DNA from: JBPRGG01 sp051418075
GTDB taxonomy: Bacteria > Bacteroidota > Bacteroidia > Cytophagales > Cyclobacteriaceae
NCBI GenBank assembly: GCA_051418075.1
Contig: JBPRGG010000071.1
Location: 1 to 64,000 of the forward strand
Direction of reading: 5' to 3'
DNA length: 64,000 nt
This document shows positions 9,123-18,263 of this stretch, one piece after another. The translations under genes were made by a program, and so were the position numbers. The notes below the pieces were generated by a model that was given only the letters and a program-made list of their open reading frames with translations, was not told the DNA's origin and did not search any database. How positions within the stretch are numbered: position 1 is the stretch's first letter; every line of letters starts with the position of its first letter.

Positions 9123-10109
9123 TTAAATTTCAGGTACATATGATTCTAAAACTTTAAATGAATCCTGAGGTTTTAAAATCACCTCTTTTATAGATGCTGG
9201 TAAGAGAACTACCTCTCCCATTTTCATATGTACTTGTTCGGTACCATATTGTATCGTGAAAGATCCCTGAAGACAAACATAAATCACGAAGGAGTCAATA
9301 TCCTGATAGCTTCTGATCGCCTCCTGATCATAATGTAACTTGTTAGTAATAAAATAAGGACAGGATGCCAACTGAACCGGCTGGTTCATACCATCCTGGT
9401 ATTGGGTTTTATATTGGTCATAAAAATTATAATCTATCGCATCCAATGCTTCTTCAACATGAAGCTCTCTGGGATTTCCCTGGTGGTCTACCCGGTCAAA
9501 ATCATAAATCCTGTAAGTTACATCACTGGTCTGCTGGATTTCAGCCAATAAGATGCCTTTCCCGATGGTATGTACCCGGCCGGCCGGAATAAAGAACATA
9601 TCTTCCGCATCTACCTTCTCACGGTTTAAAATATCGGTCAGTTTTCCGGACTTAAATTTTTCCAAATATGTTTCACGATCTACTGGCTGATTGAAACCGG
9701 TGATCAAGCTGGCATCCTGATCTGCCTGTATAATATACCACATTTCAGTTTTTCCAAAGGAATTATGTCTTGCTTTTGCCAATTGATCATGGGGATGAAC
9801 CTGGATAGATAAGTCATCATTAGCGTCGATAAACTTCACCAACAATGGAAACTCACAGCCAAACCGTTGGTAAACATGTTCTCCCACCAGCTCTTTTTGA
9901 AATCTATTGATCAAATCAACTAATGATTTCCCTTGTAGTGGTCCGTTTTCAACCACTGACACATTTCCTTTTACTCCGGACAATTCCCAGGTTTCACCAC
10001 AATTAGGTAATGGAGCAAAATCCTTTCCCAAAATTTTCTTAATTTTTTTTCCACCCCATATTTTATCTTTAAAAATAGTCTTAAATTTTAAGGGATATAA
10101 CGTTTTCAT
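9123..10109 (-). CDS. manA: Mannose-6-phosphate isomerase, class I type
   Basis: A zinc enzyme that interconverts fructose 6-phosphate and mannose 6-phosphate, feeding GDP-mannose and polysaccharide synthesis. The 328-residue protein has the metal-site motif SIQVHPHD (101-108), the glutamate in KTEMWYI (Glu122), and PAGRVHTIGKG with a further ligand histidine. Length matches the short (YvyI-like) class used in Bacteroidota and Firmicutes rather than the about 390-residue enterobacterial form. It probably leads a manA-lipB-exonuclease transcription unit and diverges from yraN, 66 bp away. Confidence 0.93.
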   Translation of the reverse strand: MKTLYPLKFKTIFKDKIWGGKKIKKILGKDFAPLPNCGETWELSGVKGNVSVVENGPLQGKSLVDLINRFQKELVGEHVYQRFGCEFPLLVKFIDANDDLSIQVHPHDQLAKARHNSFGKTEMWYIIQADQDASLITGFNQPVDRETYLEKFKSGKLTDILNREKVDAEDMFFIPAGRVHTIGKGILLAEIQQTSDVTYRIYDFDRVDHQGNPRELHVEEALDAIDYNFYDQYKTQYQDGMNQPVQLASCPYFITNKLHYDQEAIRSYQDIDSFVIYVCLQGSFTIQYGTEQVHMKMGEVVLLPASIKEVILKPQDSFKVLESYVPEI

Positions 10110-10175
10110 TTTAAATAGGCTTTTTGAAATGGTGACAGATGAAAAAATAAATTAAAATCAAATTTCGAATTTATC

Positions 10176-10529
10176 ATGGGCAATAATAAAGCATTAGGGG
10201 ATAAAGGTGAAGCGATCGGGTCAAATTATTTACAAGGTCTGGGATTTGAGATCAAGGAGTTTCATTACCGGTATAAAAGGGCAGAAATTGATCTTATAGC
10301 TGAAAAAGAAGATTTGTTGCTATTTGTAGAAATTAAAACCCGTACAGGAGTTCGGTTCGGGCATCCTGAAGAATTTGTTGATGACAAACAAATGGCATTG
10401 ATCCTGGAGGCGGCAGATCATTATATTAATGAGCAGGGATGGCAGGGTAGTATTCGATTCGATATTATTTCCATTCTTTTACAAGGAGACCAATATGATA
10501 TTCAACATTTCCCCGATGCTTTTTATTAA
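10176..10529 (+). CDS. YraN/UPF0102 family endonuclease-like protein
   Basis: This 117-residue protein has the signature of the UPF0102 family: GEAIGSNYLQGLGFEI at the start, then a PD-(D/E)xK-like core, EIDLIAE-LLFVEIKTR, with the conserved D, E and K. The fold is that of Holliday-junction-resolvase-like nucleases. The cellular role is poorly defined; a link to DNA repair or recombination is inferred from the fold. It converges on the YwqK-like gene with only 2 bp between the stop codons. Confidence 0.9.
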   Translation: MGNNKALGDKGEAIGSNYLQGLGFEIKEFHYRYKRAEIDLIAEKEDLLLFVEIKTRTGVRFGHPEEFVDDKQMALILEAADHYINEQGWQGSIRFDIISILLQGDQYDIQHFPDAFY

Positions 10530-10531
10530 TC

Positions 10532-11437
10532 TTACCGGCTGCTTAAACGTCTTTCCAAAGCTTCTTTGTCATAGATCAGATTTCCCTGCTCATCCCATTC
10601 CTTGCTGATAAAAGGCTCAAACTGATCATTGTAAGGATCATTCCTGTACTGAATTTCTCTTTTCCTTCTGCGCCTGAACTGGTAATATTCTACCCACTTT
10701 CCTACCTTGGTATCATTTCGAAATTCGCCCTGAACTGCTACCAGCCCATTTTCATGGAAATAAAAGTAATTGCCTTCCTTATTGCCATATTCTACTGGAA
10801 TGACTTCTTTAAGTTTTTTTCTTTCCCGATCATAATAGGATACCTTTGACTCCTTAGGCCAGCCTTTAAAATACTTTTGTTTGTCGATTAATACATAATA
10901 ATCATACATCTTTCCGTGCCTGGTCCAGCGGCCATGTTTTGTTCCGATATAAAAAATCCCTTCCTCCACTACCTGTTCATTCTGAATAACTTTATAAGGA
11001 CCATGTAGAATACCACCGTATTTTTTGTCAATCTTGCCTGAAACCCTGATCCGTTTGTCTTTAAAATCATACCAGTAAATGTCTCTTACATAGGGATCAG
11101 GTTCGATGTAATTTTTTAGATAATGAAAGATCTCTATTTTTACTTTGTTGCCAAAACCGGATTTGGTGTAGCCTTTTTTAGTTTTAAGTCCAAAGAAAAC
11201 ATTTTTCTTCTTTTTCTTCTTTTTATCTTCGTCTTCCTCATCATCTTCTTCATCCCTTTCATCGTACAGGTCTATGGTAAGTGGGGTGTCAGTGATAGGA
11301 TCTAGTTCCTCTTCCTGAAATACATCCTCAGTTTCTTCCTCTTTTTCATTTTCAGGATTTTCCGGAATATTCTGGCTCAAAGCAGGATAAAAAAATAAAG
11401 CAACTACAAACCCAACCAAAAATACTTTTTTGATCAT
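10532..11437 (-). CDS. Exported YwqK/MORN-repeat protein with acidic-lysine linker
   Basis: The 301-residue protein starts with a signal peptide (about 1-21, ending LSQN). A strongly acidic region follows (about 25-70, many E and D) and then a run of seven lysines. The C-terminal part has MORN_2/YwqK-like units: HGPYKVIQNEQVVEEG-FYIGTKHGRW, GNKEGNYFYFHENGLVAVQGEF and VGKWVEYY. In databases such proteins are often labelled toxin-antitoxin YwqK antitoxin, but no toxin partner is present and export makes that label doubtful. It is more likely a periplasmic or surface protein. Function unknown. Confidence 0.75.
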   Translation of the reverse strand: MIKKVFLVGFVVALFFYPALSQNIPENPENEKEEETEDVFQEEELDPITDTPLTIDLYDERDEEDDEEDEDKKKKKKKNVFFGLKTKKGYTKSGFGNKVKIEIFHYLKNYIEPDPYVRDIYWYDFKDKRIRVSGKIDKKYGGILHGPYKVIQNEQVVEEGIFYIGTKHGRWTRHGKMYDYYVLIDKQKYFKGWPKESKVSYYDRERKKLKEVIPVEYGNKEGNYFYFHENGLVAVQGEFRNDTKVGKWVEYYQFRRRRKREIQYRNDPYNDQFEPFISKEWDEQGNLIYDKEALERRLSSR

Positions 11438-11605
11438 AATGAAAATAAATTTCTTGTTCTTTATTAGGCTGTGATTATAACGAATCAGTAAAGTGTCTAT
11501 TTTGTAACTTCGTGTATTTTCAATATTTCTGTATCTGATAGTTTCAGGAACGTTAAATTATTTAAATAGTTCCATTCCAGCTAATTAATAACCAACTCTT
11601 AACCT

Positions 11606-13381
11606 TTAATCAGGCATTTTTTCTATCAAAACACCTTTAAGGTCCATTACCTGGTCCTGAGCTACATCTTCAGCCTGAATCATTAACTGGAATTTTCCGG
11701 GTACCAGGTCCAAATCTCCTACTTTAAGTAAACCCCACTCTTTTTCATAAACCTCCTGCCTTTTAACCCTGTCCGGACTTTCTATATATTCACCGGCAAA
11801 TGGCTCACTAATTTTAGTTGTGACAGATTGGTCTCCAATTCTTACCCTCACCACTGAGCCTTCCTGTCCTTGCGGTGTATCATAAAGCAAAGTAAATGAA
11901 TACCTTGCCGGTGCCACAACTTCCAAAGGCCAGCTTGCGTAATCTTCTTCATCCTGCCAATTGACAATCCAGTCATTAGCCCAACCATGACCTTCCTTAT
12001 ATTGCAAACTTCCATGCAGATCTGCCTCATGAGCTGGCAATGACACCACAGGAGCTTGATGATATCCTACCTGGACTGGTAATTTCGTAAGCTTGTCGCT
12101 TTCAAATTGTTTGATATAATACTGGTAAGCCTTTTTCATTTGCTGGGATACCTCCCTTTCCATAATGGCAATATTTCGATGTTGGCCCGGGTCATGATAC
12201 ATATCATAAAGCATGGTATCCTGGTTTTGAACTACCAACCGGTATTGTTGGTTTCTGACGGAACCTTTATTAGCCCAATAGCTAAATATTTGACGCTCCG
12301 GCCAATCTGCCTGAACCTGATCGAACAAAGGAACCAAACTTTTTCCATCCAGATCCAGGCTGTCAGGGATATCCACCTGACACAAATCCATTAAAGTGGG
12401 TAAAATATCGATATGCGCCGCAATCTGTTTCAATTTTAAACCTTCTGAATATCGGCCCGGATAGCTGAGAAAGAATGGCACCCGCACTCCACCTTCATCG
12501 ACCCATCCTTTTACCCCTTTCATACCTCCATTAAACCGGTGACCATTAGGTCCATTATCAGTAAAGAATATAACAATGGTATTATCTGCAATACCCAGGG
12601 AGTCGAGAGATTTGAAAAAACGGCCTATATTATAATCAAGATTTTCCACCATGCCATATACAGAGGCATTTTTGTCATCAAACCCCATCGCTTTATATTT
12701 GGTAAAATATGAATCCGGTACCTGAAAAGGACTGTGTGGTGTGTTGTAAGCGGTGTAGCATAAAAAAGGACTATCCTGGTGTTGCGCCATGAAATGAAGA
12801 GCAGAATCTGTTAATACATCATTGATATATCCTTTGGTTGGCATCATTTCCCCGTTATAATTAAGCTGTGTGTTGAAATAGTTATTCCAATGACCAGCGG
12901 TGAATCCAAAGAAATGATCAAAACCCTGACCAATTGGATCATTGGGATATTGCTCTCCATTGTGCCACTTACCGAAAATACCAGTGGTATATCCGGCAGA
13001 TTTAAGCAATTCGGCAATAGTCACTTCTTCACTTCTCATCACTTCTCTGCGATTAGTAACGCCTGAAACGCCCGTTTTTAAGGGATAACGGCCGGTAAGT
13101 AAGGCGGCCCGGGTGGGGGCACAGACTGGCGAAACATAAAATCGCTCCAGGTATATACTGTTCCTGGCAAAATTATCCAAAACCGGTGTGTGTAAGGAAT
13201 CATTGCCATGATAATGCAGATCGCCCCACCCCTGGTCATCAGTCAATATTATTAGAACATTGGGTGATGTGGAATTTTCCTTTCGGGTCATCTCACTGGA
13301 AGAGGATTGACAACCGGTAAGAAAAAATATCAAATAACCTATTGATAGACTAGTTAATGAAATCTCTTTCATTTGATTCAA
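11606..13381 (-). CDS. Lipoprotein sulfatase (arylsulfatase A-like)
   Basis: This 591-residue type I sulfatase has a lipoprotein signal (FLTGC, Cys24), the metal-binding aspartates LTDDQG (48-49), and the formylglycine motif CAPTR starting at Cys87 followed by LLTGRYP. The cysteine-type motif means an FGE or anSME maturase is required, and none is encoded here. FTDNGP and GKWHNG complete the alkaline-phosphatase-superfamily active site. Residues beyond about 430 form a C-terminal extension with beta-sandwich character. The substrate is probably a sulfated polysaccharide or oligosaccharide at the cell surface; this is inference. It is 22 bp downstream of the dehydrogenase gene. Confidence 0.93.
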   Translation of the reverse strand: MNQMKEISLTSLSIGYLIFFLTGCQSSSSEMTRKENSTSPNVLIILTDDQGWGDLHYHGNDSLHTPVLDNFARNSIYLERFYVSPVCAPTRAALLTGRYPLKTGVSGVTNRREVMRSEEVTIAELLKSAGYTTGIFGKWHNGEQYPNDPIGQGFDHFFGFTAGHWNNYFNTQLNYNGEMMPTKGYINDVLTDSALHFMAQHQDSPFLCYTAYNTPHSPFQVPDSYFTKYKAMGFDDKNASVYGMVENLDYNIGRFFKSLDSLGIADNTIVIFFTDNGPNGHRFNGGMKGVKGWVDEGGVRVPFFLSYPGRYSEGLKLKQIAAHIDILPTLMDLCQVDIPDSLDLDGKSLVPLFDQVQADWPERQIFSYWANKGSVRNQQYRLVVQNQDTMLYDMYHDPGQHRNIAIMEREVSQQMKKAYQYYIKQFESDKLTKLPVQVGYHQAPVVSLPAHEADLHGSLQYKEGHGWANDWIVNWQDEEDYASWPLEVVAPARYSFTLLYDTPQGQEGSVVRVRIGDQSVTTKISEPFAGEYIESPDRVKRQEVYEKEWGLLKVGDLDLVPGKFQLMIQAEDVAQDQVMDLKGVLIEKMPD

Positions 13382-13403
13382 AAATTTTAAATTTAGGCCT
13401 AAT

Positions 13404-14366
13404 TTACGGATTTAAACAATCTTCCGGTAATTCTCCCCTTAAAAGCCCTAATAAATTATCAGCTGCACGTTTTTGCAATTCCAGGTGAGAGTTTTCCGAA
13501 TACCAGGCGTAATGTCCTGTACATATCACATCCGGATGATGGAATAAACTATCCTGATCGGCTCCGGGAGGCTCCTGCTCGAAGACATCCAATCCGGCAC
13601 TATGCAATTTGTTTTGATTCAGAGCTTCAAGTAAATCCTGTTCCCTGATTACCGGGCCTCTTGATGTATTGATAAGAACAGGCTTATTTTTGCACAGATC
13701 AAATGCCTTTTGGTCAAACATATGAAGGGTTTCCTTATTCAGGTTGCAATGAATACTGATAACATGGCTTTGCTGAAGCAATTCTTCAAAATTTACTTTT
13801 TTTGCCCCCACTGATAAGCAGCTTTCCTGGCTAACATAAGGATCACAAGCAATGATATTGGCAAAAAGATTTCTTGCCTTTATACTTAAGGAACTTCCAA
13901 TTCTACCTAGTCCCACGATTCCTAAAGTCTTTCGATGAAATTCATAGACTGGTTCAATAGGCGCAGCTCCAAACCCCGTCTTAAATTTCTGATTTCCTTT
14001 GATGAGGGATCTGGAACATGCATACATTAAGGCCAGGGCATGATCCGAAACTGCATGATTCCCATATCCCTGCACGTTAGAGACACGAATTTTTCTGGCT
14101 GTAGCTGCTTCAATATTAATATTATCATACCCAACACCATATCGAACAATAGCCTTAAGATCCTTTAATTGATCTAAAAATGCTGCATCTACCAATGTTC
14201 CTCTAATTAAAATTCCCTGGGCATTTTTGGCTAAATTGATCTTGGCCAATGTATCAGAAGCAGAGCCGTTATACACTTTGAATTCAAACCCGGATTTAGT
14301 AAAAAGCATCTTTTCATAATGATAAGAGGCGTATCCTCCGTCAAGTACCACCACTTTTTTTCTCAT
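13404..14366 (-). CDS. D-isomer-specific 2-hydroxyacid dehydrogenase (CtBP-like)
   Basis: An NAD(P)-dependent dehydrogenase of 320 residues. The dinucleotide-binding motif is GLGRIG (152-157). Substrate and catalytic residues are visible in RYGVGYDNI, NTSRGPVI (catalytic Arg), the acidic residue in DVFEQEPP, and HYAWYSE with the catalytic His. The overall pattern is closest to C-terminal-binding-protein-like or phosphoglycerate-dehydrogenase-like members. The substrate cannot be told. It lies just upstream of the sulfatase on the same strand (22 bp gap), so a role in sugar-acid catabolism is possible. Confidence 0.9.
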   Translation of the reverse strand: MRKKVVVLDGGYASYHYEKMLFTKSGFEFKVYNGSASDTLAKINLAKNAQGILIRGTLVDAAFLDQLKDLKAIVRYGVGYDNINIEAATARKIRVSNVQGYGNHAVSDHALALMYACSRSLIKGNQKFKTGFGAAPIEPVYEFHRKTLGIVGLGRIGSSLSIKARNLFANIIACDPYVSQESCLSVGAKKVNFEELLQQSHVISIHCNLNKETLHMFDQKAFDLCKNKPVLINTSRGPVIREQDLLEALNQNKLHSAGLDVFEQEPPGADQDSLFHHPDVICTGHYAWYSENSHLELQKRAADNLLGLLRGELPEDCLNP

Positions 14367-14558
14367 GCAGGCATATTTTATTCGTTTTAACCAAATAAAA
14401 TTACGGCATTCTTTAAAAATACTTTAAGAAAAAGATATGAAAATTTTTAATTTGATGGATTTTAGGAAAAATTCAGTGAGTGTTTTTTAAAAATTGGAAA
14501 ACACTTTATTATAACAATTTTATATGAAATTAACTTATTTTATAAATGAATTTTTATT

Positions 14559-14566
14559 TATTTTTG
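14559..14566 (+). promoter_or_regulatory. Possible -7 element for the 86-residue gene
   Basis: TATTTTTG matches TAnnTTTG and lies 48 bp before the ATG at 14614. I see no convincing -33 TTTG at the right distance, and the region is T-rich, so chance matches are likely. Confidence 0.35.
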
Positions 14567-14613
14567 TCCGATAAATTATTCCGCTATTTTTTGTAACCTA
14601 AAACTTTTATATT

Positions 14614-14874
14614 ATGAAATTGAATACCAAAGTTTCTGAAGATCAGGCATTTTACGTACAAAATGGACCAGCTATAAAATCGGTAAAAGAATTAGCCGAT
14701 GCCTTGGAAAACGACACGATTTCAGATGAGGCTTTTCAATACCATGTGAGTAATAACAACAATGATTTTATAAATTGGATAGCTGGGGTTTACGAAAATG
14801 AAGATTTGGCTAAATCTTTGAAAAGGGTGAAAACTAAAAAAACTTTTTTAAAGAAGCTAAAAGATAGTTTATAA
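14614..14874 (+). CDS. Small DUF5752-like protein
   Basis: This 86-residue soluble protein has the layout F-Y-V-x-NG-x-A-I-x-S-V-K-E-L, then F-x-Y-H-V (FQYHVS), NDFINWI and DLAKSL. This resembles the DUF5752 family pattern in which a helical domain ends with a conserved Asp-Phe-x-x-Trp-Ile block. The tail is lysine-rich. It is a monocistronic gene isolated by a 247-bp upstream gap and a strong terminator 11 bp downstream. The assignment is from memory of the family pattern and the function is unknown. Confidence 0.7.
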   Translation: MKLNTKVSEDQAFYVQNGPAIKSVKELADALENDTISDEAFQYHVSNNNNDFINWIAGVYENEDLAKSLKRVKTKKTFLKKLKDSL

Positions 14875-14884
14875 GTGAATTTAG

Positions 14885-14919
14885 AAGTAAATGAGTGAAC
14901 CTGCTCATTTACTTGTTTT
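14885..14919 (+). terminator. Rho-independent terminator
   Basis: A perfect 11-bp stem (AAGTAAATGAG 14885-14895 with CTCATTTACTT 14904-14914), 8-nt loop, then GTTTTC. It ends the small gene at 14614. Confidence 0.85.
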
Positions 14920-15061
14920 CCTGATAATTCTCGAGTCATTATGTTCCACAAAAAGAATAGTTATATAATGATTCAATATATTGCTATATTTTTTCAAAAC
15001 CAGTATCACAAACTTCAAAAGCCCTCTCATTAAATCAGACTGCTTTATAATAAAGAATATC

Positions 15062-15104
15062 CAATATAAAACAGAAAAAGGTAATCCACGATTACCTTTT
15101 TCTG
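15062..15104 (-). terminator. Rho-independent terminator after the OmpA/PD40 gene
   Basis: A perfect 14-bp stem (15072-15085 with 15091-15104) encloses a 5-nt loop. On the minus strand it is followed by TTTTATATT. It lies 27 bp past the stop of the 690-residue OmpA-family gene. Confidence 0.85.
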
Positions 15105-15130
15105 AAACATAAATTACTTTAATAAGATTA

Positions 15131-17203
15131 TCAGCGAAGCAATTCAAACTCCACCCTTCGGTTTTCACTTCTGGCCTGTTCTCCTTCTCCCTCCATCTTA
15201 GGGCGGACTTCTCCATAAGATACCACAATCATCCGGTCTTTAGCGATTCCCTGCTGGACTAAGTAATTATAAACAGAGTTGGCCCGACGTTGAGATAATC
15301 TCATATTGTAGCTATGATCTCCCACACGATCAGTATGACCTTGAATTTCAAGAATTTCCTCAGGGTTCTGTTTCATGTATTGAGCAATTTGTTGTAGCTC
15401 ATCAGTGTATTCATTTTGAATATCATCGGCATTAAAATTAAAGTAAACGGCGTTTTGCAAAGCGGCAGGCTTAGCTGCTGCTGCTTCCAAAGTGGTTGAA
15501 GTTGGTCCGGAAACATCTTCGTTGTCATCAGCAGCAGTTATTACTTCATCAGATGGTTCCAGGAAAATATTTTTCTCAATTTCATTATAATCTTCCTGTT
15601 CGCGCAAGCTTATGGTTTCTGTTTTGGGCTTAAATCCCATGGCATATACTTGGTAGCGATAGCTTGCTCCTGAAGGTAACAAGATCTGATAATTTCCGGT
15701 TTGTCCATCAGAAAGGGTCAATCCAATTTCAGTTTCTTCCGGCAACAATTCATAAGATATTTGTGCCTCAATGGGTTCATTACTTTCTGAATTATATATA
15801 CTTCCGGATACCGCTACCACCGGAGCAGGTTGATAGAATATGGGAAGTTCTATGCGATGAATATCTGCGTCTGTTTCACTCATCCCTTTGGTAAAATAGG
15901 CATAAGTACCGGATGGGGGTATATTAAAAAATACGTCATCGGCATTTGAATTAATATCTGATCCCAGGTTCTCTGGTGTAGTCCAGTTTTGCCAGGTAGC
16001 GTCTAACCGACGGCTGATATAAATATCGCTTCCTCCAAAACCACTGAATCCTTTGGAAGAAAAATACAGGGTTTCATCATCGGCAGCTAAAAAGGGAGAC
16101 AGATCATCATGGGCAGTATTGATATCATTTCCTAAATTCATAGGCTCGGTCCACTTTCCATTGTCTTGCCTAAAGCTCACATACAAGTCTTTTCCACCAT
16201 GGGTATCATATCTTTCAATGGCCATGATCAGGGTTTTTCTATTATTGGCCAGAAAATAATTGCCGTCCTTGTTTTCAATATAAGAGTTAATTATATCCAA
16301 CTCTTCCGGCTCAGACCAGCCTTCGCTGGTTTTGGTAGAAACCGATACACCCGGCTTCATTTTATCTCCATTGGTATACTCATTTCCCAACAGTACTACC
16401 ATTGATTTGCCATCTGGTGTAATCGAACTGATATAGTTCGGTCCGGCATTATTTAATGGAGCCCCTATATTTTGGGCCTGCTGCCAATCCCCACTTCCTT
16501 CATCCAGTTCAGAGAACCAGATATCTTCAGGGTCATCTTCACCACCCATATTGTCAGGAGAAAAACTGCGGGAAAAATAAAGGGTTTTTCCATCGGGCGC
16601 TATCAGAGGCCTCATTTCCTGATAAGAGCTGTTGATATTCTCACCCAGTCTTTCAGTTTTGAGCCCGGTTTTCACATTGGTGGCAATTTCCAGTTCTACT
16701 TCTATGGGAATTTTGGAATCGGAGACTCCTATGGCATCTATACCACTATATCCAGGCACTGCCTGCCCATTTAATACCACTTTCACAGCATGCACTTCGT
16801 AATCAGTTTCATCAATATAGATATTAAGCATGCGGCCTTTTAGTTCAATAGGTCTGGGTGTAAAAGTATTGATTAAAAATTCATTGCCCGATCTGTCATA
16901 GACATACACCTGGTATACTGCACTGGGATTGTAAGATTCTGCAATAGCAATTTGCTGAATCTGCATGGGATAATCAAAACCTACTTTAATAAATTCGGTA
17001 TCATCCGGTTTGTTAGGCAACCAGGCATTGGGATTGTCTCCCGGGTTGGGTAAAACATCCGGCTTTTTTAAAACTTGCGTAGCTGAATATTCATAGGGTG
17101 ATAATTGTGAAGAATACTCCAGTACCTTTGTGGCCCATTGTATGTTTTGACTATATCCAAAATGAGAGACTAATAAAAAAAATAAAAATAACCTTTTCGA
17201 CAT
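15131..17203 (-). CDS. OmpA-family protein with PD40 beta-propeller and carboxypeptidase-regulatory-like domain (PorE-like)
   Basis: The 690-residue exported protein (signal peptide 1-18, ending GYSQN) has an N-terminal beta-sandwich, then WD40-like PD40 repeats (APDGKTLYFSRS, TPDGKSMVVLLG, AADDETLYFSSKG with GGSDIYIS). A carboxypeptidase-regulatory-like domain begins near 460 (VSGSIYNSESNEPIEA), and a C-terminal OmpA peptidoglycan-binding domain follows (NAVYFNFNADDI, LEIQGHTDRVG, LSQRRA, NRRVEFELL). This order recalls PorE, the type IX secretion/gliding protein, but the N-terminal TPR is missing. It probably anchors an outer-membrane assembly to peptidoglycan. A shorter paralogue with the last two domains lies directly upstream. 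Confidence 0.9.
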   Translation of the reverse strand: MSKRLFLFFLLVSHFGYSQNIQWATKVLEYSSQLSPYEYSATQVLKKPDVLPNPGDNPNAWLPNKPDDTEFIKVGFDYPMQIQQIAIAESYNPSAVYQVYVYDRSGNEFLINTFTPRPIELKGRMLNIYIDETDYEVHAVKVVLNGQAVPGYSGIDAIGVSDSKIPIEVELEIATNVKTGLKTERLGENINSSYQEMRPLIAPDGKTLYFSRSFSPDNMGGEDDPEDIWFSELDEGSGDWQQAQNIGAPLNNAGPNYISSITPDGKSMVVLLGNEYTNGDKMKPGVSVSTKTSEGWSEPEELDIINSYIENKDGNYFLANNRKTLIMAIERYDTHGGKDLYVSFRQDNGKWTEPMNLGNDINTAHDDLSPFLAADDETLYFSSKGFSGFGGSDIYISRRLDATWQNWTTPENLGSDINSNADDVFFNIPPSGTYAYFTKGMSETDADIHRIELPIFYQPAPVVAVSGSIYNSESNEPIEAQISYELLPEETEIGLTLSDGQTGNYQILLPSGASYRYQVYAMGFKPKTETISLREQEDYNEIEKNIFLEPSDEVITAADDNEDVSGPTSTTLEAAAAKPAALQNAVYFNFNADDIQNEYTDELQQIAQYMKQNPEEILEIQGHTDRVGDHSYNMRLSQRRANSVYNYLVQQGIAKDRMIVVSYGEVRPKMEGEGEQARSENRRVEFELLR

Positions 17204-17285
17204 GCTAGTAATTTTTTTTAATAAATATAATTTATTAAGCTTAAATTACAAATTTACGTAGTCTTAAGATAAATTTACCAAAAAA

Positions 17286-18050
17286 TCAAATTTTTAATAT
17301 CCTTATTTCTACTCTTCTGTTTTGTTTTTTTGCTTCCTCGGTATTTTCCCGGGATAAAGGTTCAGATCCACCATAAGCTTTGGTCTTAATTCTTCTTTTA
17401 TGTAACCCTTTGTCCAGTAAGTATTGTTTTACTGTTTTTACCCGCTGCTCAGATAATTTGTGATTAAGTTTCCTGCTTCCTCGGTAATCGGTATGGCCTT
17501 CCAACTGGATCACTACCTTTGGATTTTCTGTAAGCATCACCACCAGTTCATCCAGCTCATCATATGAATCATTGGCTAATGCGTGATCACCCTGAGCAAA
17601 GGTAAGATCTTCCAGCCTGATCAATGATCCTACTCTTAAAACAGTTAAATAAAAATTCTTCTCAAATGCTTTCTCTGGCTGGCAGGGCAGAGATACCTTT
17701 TCAATATAGGCCAGATAGTTTTTAGCTTTTACATAAATTTTATACTGTTCCCTGGGAAATAATAAAAACTGGTAGTATCCGGTGCTATCTTTGGAATGTA
17801 TAATACCCAGATCGTTTCCATAAGGTAATTTTTCGTAAAAAATAGTAGCATTTATTGGTAATTTAGTCTCTGCATCAAAAACCTTACCTTCCAACTTGAC
17901 CAGACTGTCCTGATCTATCGGCCAAAGCTGATAGTCTGCACCCAGTGTTTTAACATTTATAAAATTAGTAAAACAAAATATTAAAATTATTATACTTGAA
18001 AATGCGTGATTATATGCGCTCACTGGCATAGTTTCTTTGGTCAATTTCAT
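17286..18050 (-). CDS. OmpA-family protein with carboxypeptidase-regulatory-like domain
   Basis: The 254-residue protein has an N-terminal hydrophobic segment (about 14-32) as signal or anchor, a regulatory-like domain (LEGKVFDAETKLPINATIFYE, about 52-130), and an OmpA peptidoglycan-binding domain (about 145-254; LEGHTDYRGS, LSEQRVKTVKQYL, NRRVEIRIL). It reads like the C-terminal half of the neighbouring 690-residue protein without the propeller. The two genes are in the same direction, 82 bp apart. A role in envelope anchoring is inferred. Confidence 0.88.
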   Translation of the reverse strand: MKLTKETMPVSAYNHAFSSIIILIFCFTNFINVKTLGADYQLWPIDQDSLVKLEGKVFDAETKLPINATIFYEKLPYGNDLGIIHSKDSTGYYQFLLFPREQYKIYVKAKNYLAYIEKVSLPCQPEKAFEKNFYLTVLRVGSLIRLEDLTFAQGDHALANDSYDELDELVVMLTENPKVVIQLEGHTDYRGSRKLNHKLSEQRVKTVKQYLLDKGLHKRRIKTKAYGGSEPLSRENTEEAKKQNRRVEIRILKI

Positions 18051-18223
18051 TTTCAGATCCTCCTATTTTCCTTACCATCACTTCATTACATAGTATAAAT
18101 TAAATTCATTCGAACCATAAATTCAATCGGTAAATCTTCATTAATTAGCATATGTAAGATTAAGTATTTAACAGAATAAATTGATCTGCTGATCTTTTAG
18201 CTAAGTATGTGTTTGATTTTTCC

Positions 18224-18231
18224 TAATTTTG
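18224..18231 (+). promoter_or_regulatory. Candidate -7 element for the PorT-like gene
   Basis: TAATTTTG matches TAnnTTTG and would place the transcription start near 18237. That is 27 nt before the ATG at 18264 and downstream of the alternative ATG at 18207, which supports the internal start. No clear -33 element. Confidence 0.4.
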
Positions 18232-18263
18232 GTCCTTCAGCATTTGTTTTTATCATTGCTTAT

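Noticed and set aside
14905..15228. Open frame of 107 codons on the minus strand
   Set aside because: It overlaps the C-terminal coding end of the OmpA/PD40 gene in another frame and runs through its terminator; composition is not protein-like.
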